64,000 nucleotides of DNA from positions 1,054,001 to 1,118,000 of the forward strand of contig JARWMV010000240.1 in NCBI GenBank assembly GCA_030998015.1, given 5' to 3'. Positions 55,612-64,000 of the stretch are shown here, in pieces. This stretch comes from Ceratorhiza oryzae-sativae (Eukaryota; Basidiomycota; Agaricomycetes; Cantharellales; Ceratobasidiaceae). The position numbers and the translations under genes were made by a program. The notes below the pieces were generated by a model, which saw only the letters and a program-made list of their open reading frames with translations, had not been told where the DNA came from and ran no database searches. Every line of letters starts with the position of its first letter. The first letter of the stretch is position 1.

Positions 55612-56300
55612 TTTGTTTGTACGTCTCGAACAATGCATAGTTTATAGTATCATTTCTGTGTGTGAATGTCTCTATTGGGAGTTCACGCGACGCAAGGTCC
55701 GGATGGTCCTTGATGGATATCCTAAAACGAGTATTGCTAGGTTCGTTTCGATTAATTTCGGGTTCCTTCTTGGATAGATATTTGTGATTCGTTGGAGCAT
55801 ATCCCGAAAATCCCATCGACGATCTGGAACCCTACTCGACTATTTGAGTAAACTAAATTCATGCGCAGACCCAGTTATGCTGTGCCGATTGGGCTTGCTC
55901 GTGTTTGCCTGGATTTCGTCTGGGCACATGAAACATGGGTTATTCGCCTGATGTTGGGCGGGTGTGCCACAAACCTTCGCGCTGCTTTACCGATACAATC
56001 ATCCATCAATATTTCCCCTCACGCACTCTCCAGTCGCCATTGTTCGCTCATCGAGCCAGTAAGCAGCACACCCCTCTCACTTCACTTGTCGCAGTCAACC
56101 TATTTCGGCCATTAACTTCGGAGCTGACAAAGCACCAATCTCTGGCCGAATATAGAATCTATATTCACTGCTACGCATATACGTCAAGAGTGGGGGGCAA
56201 CCAAAACGTAAACAAAATCTAAGAATACAACTTGGGGGTCAGTTTGATTAATTATTCAAAACGAATCATGGGGGGGGGGGCGGGTGCCAAATGCCTTCTA
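55612..56300. other. Intergenic between convergent genes
   Basis: There is no supported gene. It holds an 11-base G run (56270-56280) just outside the end of the BTB gene. A minus-strand open frame at 55508-55816 overlaps the last MPC2 exon and is rejected. Confidence 0.5.
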
Positions 56301-57637
56301 CTAAACATGATATTCCACATTCTGCCCCACGTCCCAGCCCCCAATCTCACTCGCGATCCTGGAATCCATCTCTTCTACGCGACAATATACCTGTACCAGC
56401 CTCCCAACGCTCTCCAAACACCCCTTGCACAATCGAGCCCCGCCTCCAATCAAACCAGGACGCAGGCACATCTCGAGATTACCCATGACCGACACCATAT
56501 CGTTGAACGTATACTGCATGAAATGCGGCCTCCGTCCATCCACATCAAACACAATCTTCAAAGCTTCGTAAATCGCCTGCTGACAAGGACCAAAATTCAG
56601 ACCCCCGGTGGAAACCGTCTCGTCCAGCGCCTGGATCGCTTCAGACTCCGCCCCAGACCGGTGCACAATGTCACCATCGCGAGCCGGGACGACGGGCTCG
56701 AATCGAGCAAAGATGCGTGCGCGGAAGAATTCTCGAAGGCGCGCGACCTGGACGGTGAGGACTGCACCTAGGACTTCAGCCTCGGCGTTGGATACGGGTC
56801 GAGTGCGATAGACGAGTGTTTGGATCGCGTGGACCTTCCAGTGGACGAGCGAGAATTGTTCGGCGAGCCGTAGGAATTGGAGGATGGAATAGCTGGGTGA
56901 GATGGATAAGAGTTCCATTGCGAAATCCATGACGCCGGGCATTCCGAGTGAGGAAGCTGTGCTGAGGAGGCGCTCGGCTTGACAGGTCGTGTACAGGGGT
57001 TGCTTGAGTGCAGTCGGTCTAGTGGGACGTGAGCATCCAAATCGATGAGAGCGAACCTAATCCATACTCACGAAGGATATAGCAGCCGTATGACGTCCTC
57101 AAATGCCTCCCCCGTAATCTCCCTGAGCACGACAACGGGAATGTCCTCCGATCTCGTGGCGATTATCCCATCGCTATCCGTCGAAGCACGAAGCTGCTCC
57201 GCGAAAAACGTGGAGTGCCTAGCCATAATCTCTTGGTGAATCCGGTACTCGTGCGTGCCTCCAACCTGCGTCGATGGATGAGTATATGCGCGAGTGGCGA
57301 CAGAGGTGGCGGTGGCTCTAACCCCTGAGTTACCCACCAGGACTTGCATATCCCCCGTTTGCCAGTACATCCCCTGTATATAATTCGTCCGGGACGACGT
57401 ACTCTTGTTCGTATCGTCGACGCCACGCCTCGCGCCCGGGAACGTGTTGGGATTGGCGGTCATTCCCGATGCGGTGGGGCTCGTACCTCCAACGGTCGTC
57501 GTATTGGAATGAATGTCGTTTCCCAGCTGCTCGCCGTTTGGGCGTAATTTAAGCTTTTCCTCGTCGGTAAAGAGCGGCTTGTCAGCGCCTGGCATCGAGT
57601 TCGAACCACTTCTACCGTTGTTCTTGTTCTTCCCCAT
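56301..57637 (-). CDS. BTB/POZ-domain protein
   Basis: Two exons, 57637-57072 and 57018-56301 (53-nt intron, GTGAGT...CTAG), give 427 residues. Start MGKNKNNGR. The N-terminal 90 residues are polar and probably disordered. The BTB region runs over residues about 92-215: GDMQVLVGN, then EYRIHQEIMARHSTFFAEQLR, then VVLREITGEAFEDVIRLLYPS, and after the intron ERLLSTASSLGMPGVM. The C-terminal 200 residues are helical (FLRLAEQFSLVHWKVHAIQ). This arrangement is common in expanded agaricomycete BTB families, where the fold mediates dimerisation or cullin-3 binding; the partner is not predictable. Confidence 0.85.
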
Positions 57638-59376
57638 CTCGACGAGTGCGAAGCCGACGGCGATTGACCAAGTGGCGGCACAGAGGATAGGATCCAGCTT
57701 GAGTTTCGAGAGCCTGAGCCCAGTTTAAAAATCCACTAGAGCTGTGATCTCGAGGATAGGCGTGGTGGGAGGGGGGGTGGAGAGAGCGGGATAGGAGTCC
57801 AGTTCAAAGCCACGGCAAAATAGACCGTTAGCCACTCTGGCTCACAACATGGCCAATCATCGAATATGGCCCGCCTGTTACCCATCTCCAAAATCGGCAA
57901 CGTCAGACAACGTGCCGCGCTAGGCGGGTCCTCGCTCTGGTCTGATTGTTGGTAGGGGGAATAGATGTGCTTGATTTGGCGGAGGTGATTGCCACTGGGC
58001 GGTGCTAGAGGCGCCTTGCATGGTATAGCAAGGTAAATGCGCGTTTTGTACATGTTCGAGTGGTCCGGCATAAATTTTGACTATTTCTGGCCTCCGGTGC
58101 AGTCATTTTATAAGACTCATCTATATAAATGATATTTTCTATACCATCATTATTCGTAACCTCACTATGGGCTGCAATCTATGAAGATGTCCCGGCGCTT
58201 TTCAGACCGCCATGTACCGAGAAGCAAACTCAATATAGGCTATATGCGTTCGAAGCGAGGACATCGCCTCGCCTAAGGGACTTTCTGATAGCATGGAAGA
58301 GTACGCGAGCCGCTGGAAATACAGATTGACATTAATATCACGTGTATATGCGTCTTAAAACGAGGCTAATGTATTGGAAGTCGCCATGGTTCATTCAGTT
58401 GGGTGAGCCGGTCTGAATACTTCTTAGTGGTTTTGGCGACCTCAATCCTTTTTAATTTGTTCTACCAAGACGGATTGCAGGGTCCTTATGAACCCCGTTT
58501 AGTGAATTATTATCTTACTCGTATTGAGCGTATTATTTCGTTTTACAGATAAAACGAGGTCCCTCTGCAAGCTCCGAGGCTACTGACACGAACTACTCTT
58601 GACTGGGTCTCAATCGCTGTTGCTTGGTGTTATTGGTTGACATCACGCCTCACAGTCTGGGGTTACAGTGGGTAAGGTTACTAAGCACACCATCCAAGCC
58701 ATAGCCTCTCTCCGAAAATTAAGCGAATGATTTCTTCTCCGATGGAACAGGCTTGGCAGCCCACTAGAAGTTTAATGGTGCGCTTCCTGTGGCGAAGAGA
58801 AACACTACTTCAATGTTCTCCCCTTTCCGCTTCCATGTGTCAGTATTCTCACCAAAAGCAGGCTGAACTTTGGGCTGAACCGTCACGCCTTGCGTTAGAG
58901 CCATAGCCTACCTATCTTCAATAAGTCTCGAACTGGATAGCATATAACTCACCTCCGCCAACGGGCTGCGCCGCTCAGCCTCTGAAGCTCACGCTCCAAT
59001 TCCATGCAGCGCCGAGGTCTGCTATCCAAGGCTCGCACTGCCAATCCTATGATTTCAAACAGTATAAATTTAGTCCTTTCCGTGCGTGGATGGTCATCAG
59101 GCCGGAATTCATGACATGTTTATAACCGTGAGAAAATGGCGATATGCATTTCTGGCTCGACACGGCACGGACGAGGCAGGCCGAGCGTGGATGGGGCGCC
59201 GGGCTGGCTGATGTCGGTGCTTGAGTGCACTAAACTGGGATATCACGGGTTCTTCGGTGCGCAAGAAGCATCCGAGCTTCGGGAGCTACGCAAAGTATAA
59301 AAAAGGGCTTATGTTCACGGTCTTCCCCTCAAGCTGGCTGTTGCGCACAACCTCAGCTTTTCACCACTTCCACACT
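57638..59376. other. Gene-poor stretch
   Basis: There is no conserved protein or RNA. A minus-strand open frame at 57736-58071 is Pro/Ser-rich without a domain and is not called. The final 200 bases should carry the promoter of the secreted-protein gene. Confidence 0.5.
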
Positions 59377-60304
59377 ATGATATATCTTACTCTTCTTGCG
59401 CTCACTGCTCTTGGAGCTTCATCTGCCTTCGCTGCGCCCAATGGCGACCGGCTCGGCACTCGCGCAAATCCCGACCCGGCAAACATTGTCTATGTGACGG
59501 ACGCGAGCAAATGTAGGCATTTTGCTGACGCGTTTGGGGCTGGTTTTGATTTGGATTGCGTCCTGTTAGACTGCATGATTGTGCCTCGAAATGCTCACAC
59601 GAATATCGGTGACTCTGAACACCCGGTGCGCTTACTTCTTTTTTTCGCTGTTGAGTTTCATCTCATGTATGGTTTTGATTAGGGTGGGATGACGACGTAT
59701 TGCTCCTCTGCTGGACGTTATGACAACTCACAGGGGACCTTGCCGAACGATTTTTGGAGCAACGTAGGTCCCCCAATCTTAATTCGATAAACCAATTCAA
59801 GAAACTCTTTGTGAACATCTAGGTCGCTTTCCAATCTGGTACGAGCAGCAGAGGAGCACGATATGCTCAACGTATGTCCATTGCATCTTGCATCACGTCA
59901 CCAGAGCCTAAACTTCGGATTTGTATCAAGTTACGGGATGTATCCGTCCTTGGACGCTTGATCGCTTGAACTCCAACGATGGCGGAGGACAATACGATTC
60001 GAGCGGCGGGATAGTGGACAAGGCAACCCGCAGGGTAGCGTCTGTCTTGGGTAGGCCGCTGTTTTACTCTCCTACCACCGTGATACTTATTCAAGTCACG
60101 GTGATTTAGGTACAATCACTATGTCGAGTTAATCGAGCCAGCGAATAACCGCGTGTATTAAGTGCTGTGATAACTATGATGACTGTCCATTGGATAAAGG
60201 TTGGTGGCTCCTGCAGAGAAGGGCGCGTGCCGATACTGATGCTGTTTGTAGACACGTCTGGATGCCCGGCCGTCATTCAGGGTAACTATTTTGATTGCAG
60301 CTAA
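59377..60304 (+). pseudogene. Small secreted cysteine-rich protein gene with two frame disruptions
   Basis: MIYLTLLALTALGASSAFA is a clear signal peptide. Exons then read DASKCRHFADAFG, CMIVPRNAHTNIGDSEHP, GGMTTYCSSAGRY, GCIRPWTLDRLN..GGGQYDSSG, YNHYVELIEPANNR, CIKCCDNYDDCP and TSGCPAVIQGNYFDCS, a pattern I associate with small secreted proteins of agaricomycetes (recognised from memory, function unknown). Introns join in phase up to 60000. Between DSSGG (about 60010) and the next homologous block (GNPQGSVCLG, about 60023-60053) the frame shifts. A second shift lies before CIKCC (about 60150), where the frame otherwise ends VYSTOP. Unless sequencing errors or unusual splicing explain both, the product is truncated. 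Confidence 0.7.
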
Positions 60305-60913
60305 GCGGCGATGTTGAGAGTCAACACTTTACGATGTGCGTTTGAATTTCCTCGGCACTGTGTACTTTCGGACGCTTGGATCGAGCGATCTATCCGAAAG
60401 AATATAGTTATATTCATGTAAACGATAGTAATCAAGCTCTATATCAGAGCCCGAGCGTTGAGAGCACACCTGGCACCCAGTTTGTATCCATCTCGAGTGA
60501 CTTTGCCTCCTAGCCTCAGTTCAGGAGCATGTGAATTGGTACTCCAAGGAATCTGGCTGAACAGGAAGGGAGTGCAGGAATTGAAGCACCAGTACGAGGT
60601 AACAGAATAAGAGTTATGGGGGCGCTTGGTTCGAGTTTGCAAGTAAGAAAGGATGTGTGAAGGTTGTGCCATGCCGCCAGTTGTAAAATGTCCTTATTGG
60701 AACACTGTCGGCCTCCGTCCTCGTTGTCGCAACTGCCATTCGAACGTCAGCCTTGGCGTCGCACGCACGGTAGGTCGAGTAGACTTCCTTCGTATCAATC
60801 TGCTGCAAGAAACGCGTTCAGCGAGTTGATATTTAAAGCGAACGCCACCCATTATATCCTCAATTTTTGTTGGGCACGCTTGAATCGGAAATATATCATG
60901 TTGTAGCAATAGT
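60305..60913. other. Intergenic, no supported gene
   Basis: Only short overlapping open frames on both strands and no recognised domain. It is the 3' flank shared by the secreted-protein gene and GOT1. Confidence 0.45.
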
Positions 60914-61540
60914 TTACACCATAGATGTGCGCGTGCCTGCTAACCGGTCTACAAACTTAAGGTTACAGGTGATTAGAATCAGATGTGCTCCCGCAACTCA
61001 GTCTGACTCACCCCTCCAATGTATGGTAGGCTTAGGAAGGTACCGACAAAGGGTAATTGGCGTAAGAACGAAATGATCACTGGGAAAAAGTCTCTAAGAA
61101 ACGCGTACACATTAGCGGCATAGTGATCATTAGAGGTACGAGGCTTACCCAAAGAGATTGAGGAACCCAAAAGTCTCAATTAACATCCCGACAAACGGCC
61201 ATTTGAAAAACACCAGCAAGATCCCCCCAATGAAGCAGATCGTCCCGCGCAATTTCTGCTTCCGCGCGAAGAAGTAAAATGTTTTAGTAGGCCCAATGAT
61301 GAGGGTGAGGCCGGAAACAAAGAGAATCTGAGAGGAGTGAGCGCGAGCGAACTCAAAAGTGGCCAGATCGGCGCATACGTACGTTACCAAGCGCAAGGAG
61401 ACCACCGTCAAAAAATAACATCACCCCGAGGAACATGAAGAAGACGCCAAAGGACGTAAGTCCGACGCCGATTTCTGCGCAAGTTAGACTTGATCTGGCT
61501 TTAAGACAAATATCTTACTTTGTCCATCGGAGAGCCACAT
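60914..61540 (-). CDS. GOT1: Golgi transport protein 1 (GOT1/SFT2-like tetraspan)
   Basis: A multi-exon gene of about 140 residues. Exon 1 is MWLSDGQ (61540-61519). Then come [61 protein letters not shown] and [16 protein letters not shown]. After an intron come [19 protein letters not shown] and LSLPYIGG, and a last exon [13 protein letters not shown]. The four hydrophobic segments and the loop after helix two (Lys-Thr-Phe-Tyr-Phe-Phe) are the family signature. GOT1 acts in ER-Golgi and Golgi vesicle fusion. Length and order match the family throughout, so it looks intact. Confidence 0.93.
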
Positions 61541-61931
61541 TTTGTGTTTTGGGATGGTGGTGAGAGCAGACGTGTCATACGTGGGATATGCACACGTGAT
61601 CTTGGTGGTGATCGGCGCGCCAAGGCTGTCCGGACCTGCCTGCTTTTGAAATTAATCCAACGTCCGCTACTCGTCCCCTGGAGTATCAATCGGCGCGCTC
61701 AACGTTTCCACATGGTATGCTAGCATAGCATGGCCCTATTCAGCTGATAATTATCAGTGAGCAGTCGCCAAAATCTATTTGGCTCAGTAACCTGAACTTC
61801 GGTGGCCATCAGGTCAGTGTTTCAACTGCCATCGTGATTAGGTTACGGCGCAACGCTTACGAATACCCAAGAACAAACCCTCCGAATCGAGTTCGATACC
61901 AAGTGGTTGGTGTAGCAATGCATCGACTCCA
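61541..61931. promoter_or_regulatory. Divergent intergenic region between GOT1 and the DUF6535 gene
   Basis: A 391-bp spacer with no gene seen. It contains the promoters of both divergent genes; no motif stands out. Confidence 0.5.
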
Positions 61932-64000
61932 ATGCACGCAAACCTCGGTGGATTGAATGCGCATGTTCGGATGTCTGAGGACGCGCCCGGAGAAGAACTT
62001 GCTCCAGATGCAACCATATGGAAGATGTACGTAGAAGAGGCTACGGAACAAGACCACGAGCTGGCCAATGCTCAAAACAAGAATTTGGACCTCATGCTTC
62101 TTTTCGTGGGTTCCTATCTGGATATAATGTTTGAACACACTACAAACGCATATGAATAGGCGACTCTATTTTCGGCTATATTGACTGCCTTTTTGATTGA
62201 GGCAAAAAAGCTGTTAGAGGAGGATCCAGCAGAGACCTCAGCAGCTCTGTTACTACTAGTTGCTCAATCTCAGCAACGAATCGAGTTGGGGATACCGACT
62301 TCAAACCACGTACTGATCCAACGCACAGCATTTGTACCTTCAAAAACAGCACGCTATGTCAATGGCCTTTGGTTTGTGGCCTTAGCTCTGTCACTCGCTG
62401 CCGCTCTAGTCGCTATGCTCGCAAAGGAATGGCTTGGTGCTTTTGTTTCCTCCACTGTGCGCCCAGCGTACGACTATGCGCTTCAACGACAAGCGAAGTA
62501 CAACGGGCTGATATTTTGGAGAGCCTTGTATATTATCGCATGCCTTCCATCCCTACTTCACTTGGCTCTTTTGTTGTTCGCGCTTGGACTGGTCCTATAC
62601 CTATGGAATCTGGATGAGACTATTGCAATAATTGTCGGCGTTGTCACCGGAACGACCTTGCTTCTTTATATGACCACAACAATTCTGGGTGCGATTTTTG
62701 AATCATGCCCCTTTGTAACCAATATATCGGGGTATATCCGAATGGTCTACTCGACTGCGCTAGGTGAACATCGCATTTTTCATAACCGACTCAGCTCCTC
62801 GAAGATTTTTCATCACAGTTGTGTGTCGAAGGAGGCTCTTGAAGCTTTAGGCTGGCTCGCTACCAGCTCTCGCGATCCAGCAGTCTCGAATTCTGCCTAT
62901 CAGGCCCTGGCTGGATTCACAGGGATGACTCGGCTTCCGAAATCCATCCCTTCGGGACCACACCTGTCGGTTGGTGCACAGTTTGTTGGAGCAGAAGCTG
63001 AACTGGATGCGGAGTGTTTTGAAAGCGAGCCCGAAATTGATACAAATTTTAAGTTCTTATGCGCGATTTGTCACCAGTTTGCCGATACTGCTACTCATAA
63101 GCATCGAGAAGTCGAAGCTTGCCTGGGAAGTAATCTAGCTAGATATGCCGCAGCATTGCCATCGCTGGCAACGCATATTGAGACATTTCGCCAATCAAAA
63201 CTCTTAACGGAACCCGCAAATATTGAAGATAAATGGAAGAGCCGGGAGGTAAGCAACTTGGCTATCGCATTAACTTCTATACTGATGACTATTTATTTTG
63301 ATCAGAACAGCTTCGAGTTAGCATTGGCAACAATCGACCATGTGTGGAACAATGACTGCGCGCCACTCAGCCCCGATACATATGCAATCATCACTGCGTC
63401 TGAGCTTCAGTTAACGGCAAACCTTACTTCCCTCGATACGGTTGCCCCATTCAATACCATCGCGACTTCAGCGCATATGAAATCAAGCGGAGAGTACAAA
63501 GGCCACATTACTCTCCAACCTTTGAATTATCACGTGCTCGAGGCACGTGTGTCCCCAGCTCGGTGCAATCGAAGTTTAGCCCGAGCATCCGTCTTGTTAC
63601 GATATCACAACTCTGGCCAAGCTCTGATGAGTTCTCAGGCGCTGTTTCATTTAATGAACTCGATATCGAGCGTCGCCGCATGCGAGCAACTTGTCTTTGA
63701 CTCTGATCTCGAACTCAACGTGCATGTGGTTGGGAGGGGAATAGAAGACTGTCCAAACCCCAATTTGTTTGACCATCCGCAGGGCATTTTCAGGCAACTC
63801 TTAAAAACCTGGGATTTAGTTGCTATGCCAGGAACATGGTCAAAGCTAGAACACAACGCCGCGATGGCAGTTTCATCATTTGCACACCATTTTCTGAGGC
63901 AATGGATGGGTTATCACGAGATTCGCGGCCCACAATCAGGATCCAGGAATTCGTCATATCGGAGGCTCGACTTTGAGCTCCCACTTTCGTCTCAGGATCA
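61932..64000 (+). CDS. DUF6535-domain membrane protein, 5' part (runs off the window)
   Basis: Exon 1 is 61932-62105 (MHANLGGLN start), exon 2 starts at 62160 after GTGGGT...GAATAG, and an in-frame 57-nt intron at 63249-63305 is likely. The DUF6535 core is clear: ATIWKMYVEEATEQDHEL, NLDLMLLFATLFSAILTAFLIE, then VNGLWFVALALSLAAALVAMLAKEWL and two further hydrophobic helices (CLPSLLHLALLLFALGLVLYLW and IAIIVGVVTGTTLLLYM). A long soluble region of at least 400 residues follows and is still open at 64000. Hundreds of such genes occur in some agaricomycete genomes; their function is unknown. The start could lie further upstream, but no better one is visible. Confidence 0.88.

Noticed and set aside
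55508..55816. Minus-strand open frame at the 3' end of MPC2
   Set aside because: It overlaps the last coding exon of MPC2 antisense and lacks homology.
57736..58071. 111-codon minus-strand open frame upstream of the BTB gene
   Set aside because: No conserved motif, Pro/Ser-rich; likely part of the BTB gene's promoter or leader.

Overview
The window looks like nuclear DNA of an agaricomycete fungus. A Ceratobasidiaceae (Rhizoctonia-like) source is likely, but this is inferred from family content and not from a marker gene. The signs are many short GT-AG introns of about 45-65 nt, NACHT-WD40 genes with a shared C-terminal tail, DUF6535 and DUF6533 membrane-protein genes, a cysteine-rich secreted-protein gene and heavy loading with CpG-poor LTR retrotransposons.

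Layout. (1) 1-4.35 kb: the 3' end of a WD40 gene, then a broken 4-coumarate-CoA-ligase-like (4CL) gene copy split by a 5'-truncated LINE with a 14-bp target-site duplication. (2) 4.3-13 kb: a transposon graveyard with a Tc1/mariner relic, two solo LTRs of one family (each with a perfect 5-bp duplication) and a copia integrase fragment. (3) 13-20.3 kb: an intact-looking, intron-rich 4CL-like gene, an initiator tRNA-Met and a NACHT-WD40 pseudogene that has lost its Walker A segment. (4) 20-34 kb: mostly single-copy genes: a CipC/DUF3759-like protein (-), a SAM methyltransferase (+), a BuGZ/ZNF207-type zinc-finger protein (+) and a DUF6533 membrane protein (-), separated by long gene-poor stretches. 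(5) 35-53 kb: nested retroelements. These are a Tc1-like element with long inverted repeats, a Ty3/gypsy pol cut off by another element's LTR, that element's gag, a head-to-head LTR pair forming a large palindrome, and a chromodomain gypsy element that carries about 3 kb of extra, partly intron-bearing genes between integrase and 3' LTR. (6) 53.5-64 kb: housekeeping genes: palmitoyl-protein thioesterase (-) and mitochondrial pyruvate carrier MPC2 (+) sharing a 132-bp divergent promoter, a BTB protein (-), a decayed secreted cysteine-rich protein (+), Golgi transport protein GOT1 (-) and the 5' part of a DUF6535 gene (+).

The genes do not form one pathway. The most unusual feature is the accessory region of the chromovirus-type element at 45536-53047: a membrane-segment ORF, a proline-rich intron-containing ORF with duplicated introns, and a two-exon ORF, none of which I can assign to a family. 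Intron coordinates are my own reading of GT-AG sites and reading-frame continuity; no transcript data were available.
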